64,000 nt of DNA from Pseudogemmatithrix spongiicola (GCF_030623445.1 NZ_CP130613.1:1302001-1366000); one strand, 5' to 3'. Positions 1 through 9,672 are shown, numbered from the stretch's first letter. Made by a program: numbers and translations. Notes: generated from the letters alone by a model not told the origin.

Positions 1-80
1 GGCGATGATGGATCTTGGTGAAGCGGCCATTCGGCGGACTCGACGCCAGGCCGAGTCGGAACTCCCAACGTGAGGCCATT

Positions 81-764
81 TTGATCTCGACGGGAACGGA
101 AGGAGGAAAGCGCGAGGGTTCGACGTATGTTCCGGCGCTGGGCCTGCGGGTCCTGACGCCGCTGTACGACCGTGCTGTCGCATTGACGACGCGCGAGCGC
201 CGCTTCCGCGGCGCGCTGATTGCGCAGGCCGTGACGCGACCGGAGCTGGACATCCTTGATCTCGGCTGCGGCACGGGCTCGTTGACGATTGGAATCAAGC
301 GAAGGGAGCCGAGCACTCGCATCGTCGGCGTGGATGGCGATCCCGAGGTCCTCCGGATCGCCACGCGCAAAGCCGCCGCGGCCGAGGTCTTGCTCGCGTT
401 CGACTGCGCACTCGCACACGAGCTGCCGTATGCAGGTGCGTCGTTCGATCGGGTTGTCTCGAGCTTATTCTTCCACCATCTCACCTGGCAGAGCAAGCAG
501 CAGGCAGCGGCGGAAGCGTACCGCGTGTTGCGCCCCGGGGGCGAGTTGCACGTGGCCGACTGGGGGCGCCCGAGCGGTCCCACGATGCGTGCACTGTTTC
601 TCATCGTCCAGGCGCTGGATGGTGTGGCGACCACGCGCGACAACGTCGCGGGTCGGTTGCCGGAGCTGTTCGTGGCGGCTGGATTCGAGCAGGTCGTTCA
701 AGAGGGACACGTGGACACGTCGTTGGGGACAATCGCGCTCTACAGAGCTCGGCGGCCCGAGTAG
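81..764 (+). CDS. Class I SAM-dependent methyltransferase
   Basis: The protein transfers a methyl group from S-adenosylmethionine to an unknown small molecule. The SAM-binding motif DLGCGTGSLT lies about 60 residues after the proposed start, followed by an acidic VDGD loop and a late LRPGGELHVADW strand, as in UbiE/Methyltransf_11 proteins. The segment YVPALGLRVLTPLYD is typical of the N-terminus of a soil-bacterial subgroup. The start is uncertain: the frame is open back to a TTG at 15, but the TTG at 81 has a GAGG at 72-75 and gives a more usual length. It lies alone upstream of the metal island and its substrate cannot be told. Confidence 0.8.
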   Translation: MISTGTEGGKREGSTYVPALGLRVLTPLYDRAVALTTRERRFRGALIAQAVTRPELDILDLGCGTGSLTIGIKRREPSTRIVGVDGDPEVLRIATRKAAAAEVLLAFDCALAHELPYAGASFDRVVSSLFFHHLTWQSKQQAAAEAYRVLRPGGELHVADWGRPSGPTMRALFLIVQALDGVATTRDNVAGRLPELFVAAGFEQVVQEGHVDTSLGTIALYRARRPE

Positions 765-944
765 CGCCGGGTTCGGCGACGGCGCCCTCGATGAAGCCGG
801 ATTGCGCCATCAGACGGAACTCGTCAATCGCCGTCAGGGTTGTCTGAACATCGCAGTCACGCTTCTTCTTCCTTGGCGCTGATGAAGCTCACCATTGCCA
901 TGTTTGCGCGAGCCACTGCGTCCACCAACACCGGGCGCTCGGCG

Positions 945-1271
945 ATGAAGCGGTTTGCGGCGACCCTGCTGATGCTCGCGTATGCGGCCATCCAGGTCGC
1001 GATTCCTGTGCTCGATGCCCAGACCGATCACGCAGAGCGCATCGTAGCTCACTGGCAGGACGCGAGCGAGACCAACTGTCCGTCGCTACACGACCCCGCG
1101 GTGTGCCAAGTCTGTCAGCAGATGGGGCAGGCTGGGTGGGTGGCCCTCAGCGGTCCGCTGCTTCCACCCTCGTACGCTGGAGCGACTGAGCCGACGCTGG
1201 ATCTGTGTCCGCCTCCCCTGCGAGCCTTCTCCTTCCTTCGCCCCCCGACCAGAGCTCCTCCCGTCACCTGA
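945..1271 (+). CDS. Small secreted cysteine-containing protein
   Basis: This is a short exported protein of about 108 residues. MKRFAATLLMLAYAAIQVAIP is a good signal peptide. The mature part holds four clustered Cys residues, in NCPSLHDPAVCQVCQQ and, further on, DLCPP. A CxxC pair with nearby His/Asp is compatible with metal binding, as in small DUF2946-like proteins found next to metal receptors. The frame is open further up (ATG at 882, TTG at 840), but the start at 945 places the signal peptide first. It directly precedes a ZnuD-like receptor, so a role in metal uptake is likely; the function is inferred. Confidence 0.5.
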   Translation: MKRFAATLLMLAYAAIQVAIPVLDAQTDHAERIVAHWQDASETNCPSLHDPAVCQVCQQMGQAGWVALSGPLLPPSYAGATEPTLDLCPPPLRAFSFLRPPTRAPPVT

Positions 1272-1333
1272 GTCTGCGCCGCGCCCACTCCGGGCGCTTG
1301 GCCGCGTCATTTCCCTCAGACTCAGTCCATCCA

Positions 1334-3598
1334 ATGATTTCGTACTCATTGCGTCGTCTCATGCGACGCGCACTCCTGTTGTTCGCCACCGTCCTCCTCG
1401 CTCCAATCGCCGCAACGACTGGCTCGGCCGCCACGCTGGCGGGCAAGGTCCACGGGATTGTCACCGATTCCGCTGGCGTCGCGCTTCCCAATGCTACGGT
1501 GATCGTCGCTGAGCTCGGCCGCGCTACGACGACCGATGCTGAAGGGAAGTTCACCATTCGTGGAGTCCCGGTCGGCGATTATCATCTGAGTGTCATGCTC
1601 CTCGGATACGCGCCGGGACATCTGGTGGTGCGCGTGCCGGCCGAGGATTCTGAGGTGCTCGCGACGATTCGCCTCACCGCCACCCCCCTGCGGCTCACGG
1701 CGATGGTCGTAGCGGCATCACCCACCGGGACCGAGTCGGACCGTCTCACGCAGGCGGCGCTGGAACTCTCGGGGCGTTCGCTGTCGCGTGCGCTCGGCTC
1801 CTCGGTGGCCGCGTCCCTGGCCGGAGAACCCGGTGTGAGTCAGCGCTATTCAGGACCAGTAGCGACGATGCCGGTCATTCGCGGACTCACTGGCGACCGG
1901 ATCCTCATTCTTCAGGATGGTGAGCGAGCGGGCGACCTCGCGTCTTCGGCTGCGGACCACGGCATCTCTGTAGACCCGCTCGCGGCGCAGCGGTTGGAGG
2001 TGGTGCGCGGACCGGCCACACTGCTATACGGCAACAGCGCGCTGGGCGGGGTCGTAAATGTGGTATCGAATGACATTCCGACTGCGGTGCCCGGGCACTT
2101 CGAAGGATATGTCGCGACTCAGGGCGAGACAGTCACGCCCGGAGGCGCGTTCAGCGCCGGAGGCACGATGGCCGTCGGCGACCGCAGCGCAGTCTCGGTG
2201 CGCGCCGGATTGCGAGAGCTTGGAGGCCTGCGCACCGGGGGTGGCACCACGCTCTCAGGCACCGACTCGCGCGCGCTCAACGCTACGGTCGGATACGGGC
2301 TGATCGGCGAGCGGGCGAACGCGGGACTCGCGCTGCGCGTCTACGACTTCGAATACGGGATCCCGTCTGCGCCGGGAGACCCGCGGGCCGGGGTGCGGCT
2401 CAATGGTCGGCGCGTCGGCCTGAGCGGCAAGGGGGGCGTGCAGCTACGCTCACGCCGTATTTCGTACCTTCGTGTGGAGGGGACGGTCCAAGACTTCGCG
2501 CAGGATGAGATTGAGCCCGGCGGCGAGGTGGGGACCAGCTTCTCCCTTAAGACTCAGACGCTGAACGCGCAGGCGACGACCGGGTTCGGGCGGGTAAAGG
2601 GCGCGCTCGGAGTACAAGGGCTCTTTAAGCAGTACGCGGCGAGCGGAGAGGAGGCTCTTACCCCCGGCGCCAACTCAGTCGGTCTCGGGATCTTCTTGTT
2701 CCAAGAGATTGCCCTGTCCCGCCTGCGGGATCACGACTCGGGCACGCAGTTGCAGATTGGGGCGCGATGGGACCGGTACGCAATTTCATCTGACGCGGGG
2801 AACGCAAAATGCGGTCCGGCGCAGACGAGCGCTTTCAATAACTTCTCCGGTTCGCTCGGTGCCAGTGTTCGGCTCTCTGACGCATTCAGTCTCAGCGGCT
2901 CCCTTGCCAGCGCGTTTCGCGCGCCGACTGTTGAGGAGTTGCACTCCAACGGGGTGCACGCCGCGAATGGGAGCTACGACGTGGGCAACCCATCGCTGCG
3001 TGCCGAGCGAAGTCTGGGTGCGGAACTCATTGCGCGCCTGAGGAGCGGGCGCGTGAGCGCGCAGGTCGCCGCGTACAGCAACGCAATCAGCAATTACGTC
3101 ACAACGGACTTTCTGTCGGACACGATTGTGGATGGCACGCCGATGCCGCTCGCGCGCTTCGTGCAGGCCAACGCGTCGTTGCGCGGCGTGGAGGGCAGCA
3201 TCGAAACGCGGGTAGGCGAGGCGTGGGTCGCGAGTCTTTCGGGTGACTTGGTGCGAGGGGCATTGGCCGACGGGGGCGGGCCACTCCCTTTCCTGCCGCC
3301 TGCCCGGATCGGCGGCGGCCTGCGCTGGGAGCTCGCCCGTCGGTTCGTGGCCACGGACATCCGGCACGGATTCAAGCAGGATCGCGTGACGGGCGGCGTG
3401 GACGCTGCGACCGCGGCGTATACGCTGGTGAACGTGAGCGCCGGACAGCAGTGGCTCGTCGGCAACGTCCTACATCGGATGACGCTGCGCGTCGACAATC
3501 TTGCGGACGCGCGCTACTTCGACGCGGCGAGTCGGATCAAGCGCTTTGCGGCCAATCCGGGTCGGAACGTGAGTCTGATCTACCAGCTTCAGTTCTGA
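1334..3598 (+). CDS. TonB-dependent outer-membrane receptor, ZnuD-like
   Basis: This is a 754-residue outer-membrane active-transport receptor. A signal peptide comes first, then a carboxypeptidase-regulatory-like fold (GIVTDSAGVALPNATVIV) at about residues 38-115. The plug domain includes MPVIRGLTGDRILILQDG and RLEVVRGPATLLYGN, and a beta-barrel follows, ending in an aromatic residue (YQLQF). The plug wording around ISVDPLAA and RGPATLLYG resembles zinc/copper receptors of the ZnuD type more than siderophore receptors. The substrate is inferred to be a metal ion. The ATG at 1334 is chosen because it starts the signal peptide; the frame is open upstream to 1205 through the preceding gene. It needs TonB/ExbBD, which are not seen here. 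Confidence 0.88.
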   Translation: MISYSLRRLMRRALLLFATVLLAPIAATTGSAATLAGKVHGIVTDSAGVALPNATVIVAELGRATTTDAEGKFTIRGVPVGDYHLSVMLLGYAPGHLVVRVPAEDSEVLATIRLTATPLRLTAMVVAASPTGTESDRLTQAALELSGRSLSRALGSSVAASLAGEPGVSQRYSGPVATMPVIRGLTGDRILILQDGERAGDLASSAADHGISVDPLAAQRLEVVRGPATLLYGNSALGGVVNVVSNDIPTAVPGHFEGYVATQGETVTPGGAFSAGGTMAVGDRSAVSVRAGLRELGGLRTGGGTTLSGTDSRALNATVGYGLIGERANAGLALRVYDFEYGIPSAPGDPRAGVRLNGRRVGLSGKGGVQLRSRRISYLRVEGTVQDFAQDEIEPGGEVGTSFSLKTQTLNAQATTGFGRVKGALGVQGLFKQYAASGEEALTPGANSVGLGIFLFQEIALSRLRDHDSGTQLQIGARWDRYAISSDAGNAKCGPAQTSAFNNFSGSLGASVRLSDAFSLSGSLASAFRAPTVEELHSNGVHAANGSYDVGNPSLRAERSLGAELIARLRSGRVSAQVAAYSNAISNYVTTDFLSDTIVDGTPMPLARFVQANASLRGVEGSIETRVGEAWVASLSGDLVRGALADGGGPLPFLPPARIGGGLRWELARRFVATDIRHGFKQDRVTGGVDAATAAYTLVNVSAGQQWLVGNVLHRMTLRVDNLADARYFDAASRIKRFAANPGRNVSLIYQLQF

Positions 3599-3684
3599 AG
3601 GAAGCTGCGCACCCGGGCACGCGGTGTCGGAGACGCCTTGCGACTGCGTAAGGCACGTGGTAGCGTTTTATCTGTTGTCGTGCA

Positions 3685-3702
3685 AACTACGCGCTGTAAA
3701 AT
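3685..3702 (+). promoter_or_regulatory. Inverted-repeat operator candidate, copy 1
   Basis: The site reads AACTAC-GCGCT-GTAAAAT and ends about 48 bases before the FecA-like receptor. It fits the consensus shared by five operon heads here (TTTAC-N5-GTAAAAT). TAAAAT at 3697-3702 resembles a -10 box, with TTGTCG 16 bases upstream as a possible -35. The protein that binds it is unknown. Confidence 0.5.
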
Positions 3703-3750
3703 CGGCGGCGCGTCCGCCAATGTTGCCACCCTTCAACAACCCCATTTCGC

Positions 3751-6117
3751 ATGCGCTCTCTCGTCAGACGTCCCGGTTCGAGCTTGTTGCGTACGCTCGT
3801 AGCAATCGCCTGTTTCGCCGGCACGTCGGCTACATCTCTCTCAGCGCAGCAGTCGCCGGTCGCCGCCACCGTGCGAGGTCAGGTACGGTCCGCCACGGGT
3901 GCCCCAGTGCCGCGCGCGACCGTGGAGTTGCTCAACGCGGGGGGGCGGGCGGAGCGATCGGTACGCGCTGACGACGATGGTCGATACAGCCTTCCCCTCG
4001 CGGCGGCCGGCCGCATCCAGCTTCGGGCAACGTCGATCGGATATCTCCCGAGCGTAATGACCGTTGACGTCGTGAACGGCACAGACCCCTCCGTGAACTT
4101 CGTGCTTACGGCAGTACCCTCGACGCTCGCGCAGATGGTCATCTCTGCCAACCGCACCGGTCAGGAACTGGCGAAAGTCCCGGCGTCCGTCAGCCTGGTC
4201 TCGCAGGAAGTCATTCAGGGCGTTGGCCGACGCAACACGAGCATTGAGGAGGCGTTGCGCACGGTGCCAGGCCTTGTCGTCCGTGACCAACTGGGTGGCG
4301 CTTCTCGCGCCACCATCGCCATCCGAGGCGCCGGTTCATCGAACTCGTTCGGTGTCCGCAGCATCCGGTTGATGATTGACGGCATTCCGAAGAACAACGC
4401 CGGCGGCTCGGGACAGGATCTCGCGAACCTCGACATGTCGTCGATTTCAGGTATCGAGGTACTGCGTGGTCCGGCGTCCACGCTGTACGGCAACCAAGCG
4501 GGTGGCGTCGTCTCGATGACCAGCGAGACCGGTGGGCCGGACCGTCGTCAGCTGCAAGTGCTCGCTGGGAGCTTCGGCTTCGCCAGGGTGCACGCCAAGG
4601 CCACGGGCGAGGCGTTCGACGGGAACGTGAGCTATCTCGTGAGCGCCTGGCGCACGCAGCAGGACGGCTACCGCGACAACTCCAACTTCGACCAGACGGG
4701 ATTCTCGTCAAAGTTTGTGTACCGACCCGACGCGAAAAGTACGGTGACTGGTGTGATGTCGTACGACAACCTCGGGCAGGATGTCCCTGGAGGGCTCACG
4801 ATCGATGAGATGCGTGCGACCCCGCGGATTGCAGACTCGACGTCGTTTACCCGCGTGGGCGGTGTGCGTCTCAACAACTTCGGGCGCTTCGATGAATTCC
4901 GGTTCGGGCTCAACGTGGCACGCTCGCTCAGCGAAACGGAACAGATTGAGACGCAGATTTTTTACGTGCCGCGCGCCATCCACGAAGCCCCCGCGTTGAC
5001 TCAGTTCCTTCAGCAGAGCTTTTTGAATCGAGGCATCACCATGCGTTTGCTGTCCACGCGACGGCTTGGCTCGATGGGGAGCCGCTTCACCACCGGCGTA
5101 GACCTCCACGACACACCGATCCAGACGACGACGACGGGGCGTCCGGGGACCGCCGCTGCGGGCACTGCGATTTCCGCCTTTGACGAGCAGGCGACAAGTG
5201 TCGGCGTCTATGTGCTGGAGGAGCTCGAACTGGGCCCTGCGGTGACGCTCACCGCGGGTGCACGCTACGACAACATTCGCTTCAAGCAGCAGAACAAGAT
5301 GCGGGCGGCCCAGACGGAGCCACGCACGTTCACGCGGGTAACCCCGAAGCTAGGATTGACCTATCGCATCAGCCAGACGCTCTCGGCGTACGCGAACTTC
5401 AGCGAGTCCTTCGAATCACCGGTCATTGGCCAGCTGCGCAATTCACCGCGGACAGACGGAGAGTTCGTGACGAATCAGGTCGTCAAGCCGTTGTCGATTC
5501 GGACATTCGAGGTGGGAACGCGCGGAGTCGCTGGGCGCGGTTCCTTCGAGCTCGCGGTGTTTAGCCAGCGGGTGAGTGACCAAGCCGTCAACGTGAATTT
5601 TGTTCGACCGGCACCCGCCACGGGTCAGTTCGGCGCGCTGGTGAATGCGGCAGAAGTCAAGCAGCAGGGCATCGAGGCCGGCGCGAAGTATGAGCTGACG
5701 GGCTCGCTCACCCTCGCCGGCACGTATACCTACTCGGACTTCACCTACGCTCGTTACGTGGCCGGGGCTAACAACTTCGGTGGCAATGAGCTGCCCGGAA
5801 TTCCGAAGCACAACGGATTTCTCGAACTGCGCTATCAGGGCGCGCGAGGCCTCTCCGGGGGCATCGAGGTTCAGTCAGTCGGGAAGTTCTTCCTCAATGA
5901 TGCCAACACCGCGGAGAATCCCGCGTATCGTCTCGTGAACCTGCGTGCCGCGTGGACGCGCCGGGTCGGGCGGACGGACGTCGCGCCGTTTGTGGCGGTG
6001 AACAACCTGTTCTCCGAGAAGTACTCCTCGCAGCCACAAATCAACGCGGGCGCCGGACGGTTCTTCAACCCGTTGCCCGGCGTGAACTACGTGGCGGGGA
6101 TTCGGTTAAACTGGTAG
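3751..6117 (+). CDS. TonB-dependent siderophore-type receptor (FecA-like)
   Basis: This is a 788-residue outer-membrane receptor. The signal peptide (LLRTLVAIACFAGTSATSLSAQ) is followed by a carboxypeptidase-regulatory-like domain (VRGQVRSATGAPVPRATVEL) at about 38-120. The plug has VPASVSLVSQEVIQG and IEVLRGPASTLYGNQAGG, and a 22-strand-type barrel ends in IRLNW. The barrel shares the FecA-family pattern of short conserved loops (FYVPRAIHEAP) seen in ferric-citrate or siderophore receptors. The next gene is a PepSY membrane protein of the kind paired with siderophore receptors, which supports iron-chelate uptake. The five-copy inverted repeat lies 48 bases upstream. The ligand cannot be assigned. 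Confidence 0.88.
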   Translation: MRSLVRRPGSSLLRTLVAIACFAGTSATSLSAQQSPVAATVRGQVRSATGAPVPRATVELLNAGGRAERSVRADDDGRYSLPLAAAGRIQLRATSIGYLPSVMTVDVVNGTDPSVNFVLTAVPSTLAQMVISANRTGQELAKVPASVSLVSQEVIQGVGRRNTSIEEALRTVPGLVVRDQLGGASRATIAIRGAGSSNSFGVRSIRLMIDGIPKNNAGGSGQDLANLDMSSISGIEVLRGPASTLYGNQAGGVVSMTSETGGPDRRQLQVLAGSFGFARVHAKATGEAFDGNVSYLVSAWRTQQDGYRDNSNFDQTGFSSKFVYRPDAKSTVTGVMSYDNLGQDVPGGLTIDEMRATPRIADSTSFTRVGGVRLNNFGRFDEFRFGLNVARSLSETEQIETQIFYVPRAIHEAPALTQFLQQSFLNRGITMRLLSTRRLGSMGSRFTTGVDLHDTPIQTTTTGRPGTAAAGTAISAFDEQATSVGVYVLEELELGPAVTLTAGARYDNIRFKQQNKMRAAQTEPRTFTRVTPKLGLTYRISQTLSAYANFSESFESPVIGQLRNSPRTDGEFVTNQVVKPLSIRTFEVGTRGVAGRGSFELAVFSQRVSDQAVNVNFVRPAPATGQFGALVNAAEVKQQGIEAGAKYELTGSLTLAGTYTYSDFTYARYVAGANNFGGNELPGIPKHNGFLELRYQGARGLSGGIEVQSVGKFFLNDANTAENPAYRLVNLRAAWTRRVGRTDVAPFVAVNNLFSEKYSSQPQINAGAGRFFNPLPGVNYVAGIRLNW

Positions 6118-6126
6118 CCGCGTGGT

Positions 6127-6158
6127 GCGGTGGCATCGGTTCCGATCGATGCCACCGC
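6127..6158 (+). terminator. Strong hairpin after the receptor gene
   Basis: A perfect 12-bp inverted repeat (GCGGTGGCATCG / CGATGCCACCGC) with an 8-base loop starts ten bases after the receptor stop codon. It has no T-run, so it may act as a partial terminator or an mRNA 3'-end stabiliser before the PepSY gene rather than a complete stop. Confidence 0.45.
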
Positions 6159-6227
6159 CCCGGCGGTGGTTCCGTGCCCTCGCGTGCTCGACGCGCCTGA
6201 CGGGTCTGTCTTACGACGTTGAGTAAC

Positions 6228-6233
6228 GAGGAG
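6228..6233 (+). promoter_or_regulatory. Ribosome binding site for the PepSY gene
   Basis: GAGGAG lies 6 bases before a TTG at 6240. This supports TTG 6240 over the in-frame TTG at 6219, which has no comparable Shine-Dalgarno sequence. Confidence 0.4.
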
Positions 6234-6239
6234 CGTTCA

Positions 6240-7718
6240 TTGATCGGCTCACGGACGAAGCGCAATGTGGCCGCGTGGCATCGCTGGCTGGGTTTGGGCC
6301 TCACGCTGCCGCTGCTCGGGTGGGTGGTATCCGCCGCCGTGATGATGCTGGTCACGATGAACGCGCAAAACGGGCTCGCGGGGAGCTACGAGCTGAACCC
6401 CCACAATTCGATCGACGTGCCTCTCAGCGAGGCCAGCGTCAGTCCGAACGCGATGCTCGCGAAGCTCGCGGCGGAGCACTCGATTGAGCGCGTGTACTGG
6501 CTGCGATTGCAGTCACGCGGCGCGCATCTCTGGTATGTCGTCAAGCCGACTCCGTACGCGCTCGCGATGGTGTTCGACGCGCGGACGGGCCAGCGACTCG
6601 ATCCGCTGTCCGACGAGCTGCTCACCGTGGTCGCCGGGGAGGCGCTGGTGGGCAGCCACGTCTCCAGCTTGACCCCCGCATCGGAGTACAACCGTTACTA
6701 CGCGGCACCACGCCTGGAGGCCGTCCGAGCCAAGCTGGCCGGCGCGCAGTCGGCGCAACTCATCCTCTCGCGCGACGAGGGCCGCACGCTACGGCGCTTG
6801 AACGCGGATTCGGAGCGGTTCGAATGGTGGTACCGCACGTTCCACGTGAACCAGCTGACGACGCATCTGTGGCCGTGGACGACCCTGCTTTACCTCTGCG
6901 CGGCGGGCGTGATGGTCCTCGCCGCCCTCGGGTATCTGCTGTTCTGGTGGCGTCGGCCTCGCGGCGCAGTGCGAGCGAGCGATCCGCAGCAGGAGACGGC
7001 AAGGTGGTCGGTTCGAATTCTGCATCGTCGGCTCGGTGCCGTGGCGGGTGGCATTCTGACCATTCAAGTGCTGGTGGGCGCATACCTCTGGCTCAACCTC
7101 GGCCCACTGGAAGACCCGTTCCGCGGCAAGTCCAGCTTCCACGCTGATTGGAATGGCGGGTTCTCGACCGGTCGGCCGCTTGCCACGGCCGCTGAAGTGC
7201 TGGCCCGCCTGTCCAACGTGCTTCCCAACAGTTCGCGACCGGTGCAGGCAATCGAATGGCGAGTGCTGGGAGAGAATGATGTGTGGGTGGTGACTCCGCG
7301 ACTCGACGAGGCGCCTCGCGTTTTCGATTCCGACGGCGCGCCGATCGAGAGCCTCGATCCAGCCGAGGCGGGTGAGATCGCGCGGCGGGAAGTGATCGGG
7401 AACCCGTCCTTCGTCTTCGTCGGGTCGGAGCCGCAGTTATACATGGATCTCAATCGCCCCGTACCGACGTACCGATTCCGGTTCGATGATCCCGGAAAAA
7501 CCGATGTCTACGTTGCCACGAACACGGGACAGATCATCCAGCGCCGTCCGCGGATCTGGCGCTGGTTCGGACCCTTGCTCGCGGTACACATGATCGAGGT
7601 CACGGGAAACAAGTCCGTGGACGTGGTGCTGCTTGCGGCCTTCCAACTCCTTGTGCTCGGCATGATTGCCACTGGACTGACCGTCTTCCTGCGCAGTCGG
7701 CCTGCGGGCGGAGCCTGA
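6240..7718 (+). CDS. PepSY-associated membrane protein
   Basis: This is an inner-membrane PepSY-TM protein of 492 residues from the TTG at 6240. It has four predicted membrane spans: one near the N-terminus (LGLTLPLLGWVVSAAVMM), two in the middle (TTLLYLCAAGVMVLAALG and GGILTIQVLVGAYLWL) and one near the C-terminus (LLAAFQLLVLGMIATGL). Large periplasmic PepSY-like loops lie between them. Membrane His residues (AAWHRW, FHVNQLTTHLW, ILHRRLG, AVHMIE) resemble heme-binding siderophore-iron reductases. Family members encoded after TonB receptors are thought to reduce or release iron from siderophores. Reduction here is inferred from the family and from its place after the FecA-like receptor. Confidence 0.82.
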   Translation: MIGSRTKRNVAAWHRWLGLGLTLPLLGWVVSAAVMMLVTMNAQNGLAGSYELNPHNSIDVPLSEASVSPNAMLAKLAAEHSIERVYWLRLQSRGAHLWYVVKPTPYALAMVFDARTGQRLDPLSDELLTVVAGEALVGSHVSSLTPASEYNRYYAAPRLEAVRAKLAGAQSAQLILSRDEGRTLRRLNADSERFEWWYRTFHVNQLTTHLWPWTTLLYLCAAGVMVLAALGYLLFWWRRPRGAVRASDPQQETARWSVRILHRRLGAVAGGILTIQVLVGAYLWLNLGPLEDPFRGKSSFHADWNGGFSTGRPLATAAEVLARLSNVLPNSSRPVQAIEWRVLGENDVWVVTPRLDEAPRVFDSDGAPIESLDPAEAGEIARREVIGNPSFVFVGSEPQLYMDLNRPVPTYRFRFDDPGKTDVYVATNTGQIIQRRPRIWRWFGPLLAVHMIEVTGNKSVDVVLLAAFQLLVLGMIATGLTVFLRSRPAGGA

Positions 7719-7722
7719 CAAC

Positions 7723-7950
7723 GTGGACACCAAGGCCAGCGAAGCAGCGGAGCGCGAAGGGACCACGCAGCGAGAGCGCTCCCGCCGGCCACGCCGGGAG
7801 TTCAGCGCGGGAGACCGCCTCGCCCTGACGGTCGGCACGGCGCTCGTGGCGGTCGTGATCGCGTGGGGCGGTGCGCTCCTCGCGCGGAACGCGATGAATG
7901 ACCGTGCGGTGCTAGAGGGTCAGACGCCGACCGAGTTGCACCGACATTAG
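7723..7950 (+). CDS. Small single-span membrane protein
   Basis: This is a 75-residue protein with a charged, Arg-rich cytoplasmic N-terminus and one hydrophobic span (LALTVGTALVAVVIAWGGALLA), ending in HRH. It starts at a GTG four bases after the PepSY stop, so it is probably translated with it as the last gene of the receptor operon. I do not recognise a family. It could be a small partner of the PepSY reductase. Confidence 0.6.
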   Translation: MDTKASEAAEREGTTQRERSRRPRREFSAGDRLALTVGTALVAVVIAWGGALLARNAMNDRAVLEGQTPTELHRH

Positions 7951-8018
7951 CGGAGAGAGCGGTCGGTTACAGTCAGTGACCGCCCGGTTGCTCAGCAGCG
8001 GCTACAGCGGTTTCTGAT

Positions 8019-8043
8019 CCCGTTGCCGATCGAGGCAAACGGG
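8019..8043. terminator. Hairpin between convergent genes
   Basis: CCCGTTGCC (8019-8027) pairs with GGCAAACGGG (8034-8043), with one bulged base and a 6-base loop. It sits in the gap between the end of the receptor operon and the convergent gene ending at 8200. There is no T-run, so termination is only plausible. The rest of the 249-base gap shows no gene. Confidence 0.3.
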
Positions 8044-8199
8044 TGATCGCATGCGACGGCATCTCACCCGCCCGAGGCCCGCGCGCCGCCTGGCGCGGTT
8101 CTTTCACGGGCCTCTCCGCAGGGCAATCACGCGCGCGAGTTCGGGGCGCTTCGGGGCAACATCAGCGCGCAAGTCCAAGCCGGCGTCCGCCAAGAGGCG

Positions 8200-9462
8200 C
8201 TATAGTGACTTCGCGATCGCCTCGATGGCCTTGGAACCGCTGCCGAATCGAGCCATGTTCTCTCGATGCTTGGCGAGGGCCCCGTACGAGATGAACCTGA
8301 CGGCAAGTTCCCCGATCTGCGAGAACGCCGGGCGTGCCAACTGGGTGCGTACGTCGGCCTCGCGATCATCCGGCGCCACAAGGTACAGACCGTGGGCCGT
8401 GCCCGCGCCGGCGCCCAGCGCCAAGTCAAGCAATCGCACGATCCCACTGTAGATTGACGTGGTGTGCTCGACTTCGAATGCGGCACTCACTTGTTGGGTT
8501 GTGGCGTCCAGCCAGAGCACGTCGATTAGTCGAATGGCGTCGGCTCCGGCCCCCTCGCGAAGCCCTGACGGGAGTTCCGTGAGACAGCCGTCGCCGAGCC
8601 GACCACCTGAAACTGGACGCCCCTGGTCATTGCTCGCGATCCAGACCGAGAAGCCGAGGGCGTGTCCCAAATCCCGAAGCCAACCTTGTACCTCCGTGTG
8701 CGTGAGATCGTCGTCGCGATCGGCTACCGCCGCCTCGGTAGAGGCGAGCAGCGCCGTCTCGAGGGCTTGCCGCCAAACCAGCTGCGCATTGGCACCCGCC
8801 TCGTCATCGAGCGGCGGTGCGGGGTAGCGGTCGCTCCCCACGTCGAACAGAAAGCTCGCGACCGCGCCAAGATCGTTCGACAACCAGCTCCGGTAGCGCG
8901 CCGTGAGGTCGAGCATACCGCGGCGCATCGCGAGATAGGCGGGCCAACGGCCGAGTGGAACGCGGACGCCGGTCAGTCGCGCGTACCCCTTAGCAATCGC
9001 GGTGTTGAAGGGCGGAGCGATAGTAGGGTGCAGGAAGTACAGCAGATTCGCCGCGGCGGGACCCAGTCCCTTTATGCGCCGCGCGTCGAGCTGATGTATG
9101 GCGCGCAAAACCTCCGGCTCGGTGTCACAGCAGCTGCACGCGTCGAGAAAGTCCGCGAACGCGAGCTGATTCGCGCGATTTTCGTAGATGTCAGGTATCC
9201 GCAACTTTGGCTTCCAGAGGAACGCATGGTCTGCGCCCCTGAAGACCGGTCGCTGCTCCGCCACTGACCTCACGACCGTCTCGAGGGCGGAATCGCGATA
9301 CTGCCGTCCAAGCCGGTCCGCCCGGATGGCATCGACGACCACTGCGATGCCTTTTCTGATGCCGCGGAAGTTCTTGAGGCGCTCCTCCCAGAGAAACCAG
9401 CGGCGGTAGGATCCCCCAGGGTCATCGTGCCACCGCGAAAGTAGCGTCGATAGCATATCCAT
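8200..9462 (-). CDS. Helix-hairpin-helix plus PD-(D/E)XK nuclease-like protein
   Basis: This is a 420-residue protein alone on the minus strand between two plus-strand operons. The middle (about 155-175) contains IKGLGPAAANLLYFLHP, which reads like a DNA-glycosylase-type helix-hairpin-helix. The C-terminal third has VLWLDATTQQVSAAFEVE followed by HTTSIYSGIVRLLDLAL. The D...ExE arrangement and this wording are found in predicted restriction-endonuclease-like domains. A DNA-binding nuclease role in restriction or repair is therefore inferred. No methyltransferase lies beside it. Two close ATG codons (9462 and 9456) could both serve as the start. Confidence 0.6.
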   Translation of the reverse strand: MDMLSTLLSRWHDDPGGSYRRWFLWEERLKNFRGIRKGIAVVVDAIRADRLGRQYRDSALETVVRSVAEQRPVFRGADHAFLWKPKLRIPDIYENRANQLAFADFLDACSCCDTEPEVLRAIHQLDARRIKGLGPAAANLLYFLHPTIAPPFNTAIAKGYARLTGVRVPLGRWPAYLAMRRGMLDLTARYRSWLSNDLGAVASFLFDVGSDRYPAPPLDDEAGANAQLVWRQALETALLASTEAAVADRDDDLTHTEVQGWLRDLGHALGFSVWIASNDQGRPVSGGRLGDGCLTELPSGLREGAGADAIRLIDVLWLDATTQQVSAAFEVEHTTSIYSGIVRLLDLALGAGAGTAHGLYLVAPDDREADVRTQLARPAFSQIGELAVRFISYGALAKHRENMARFGSGSKAIEAIAKSL

Positions 9463-9672
9463 TGGGTTCCCCCATCCGAGCTGAGATTAGTGGCCGGAGC
9501 TTTCGCAATGACGGAAGCTCCACCGCTGTCGATGGTGGCGCAAGGCGCTTACACGGGCGCGCCTCCGGGTCGTCTGCGTGACCGACCTCTCGGCTGCGCC
9601 TGGGAGCCGCGCTCGACGAAGACTCGAGTGGAATTCTGACCCGATATCAGGGTTTGCCCTACTGCGCTCTAC

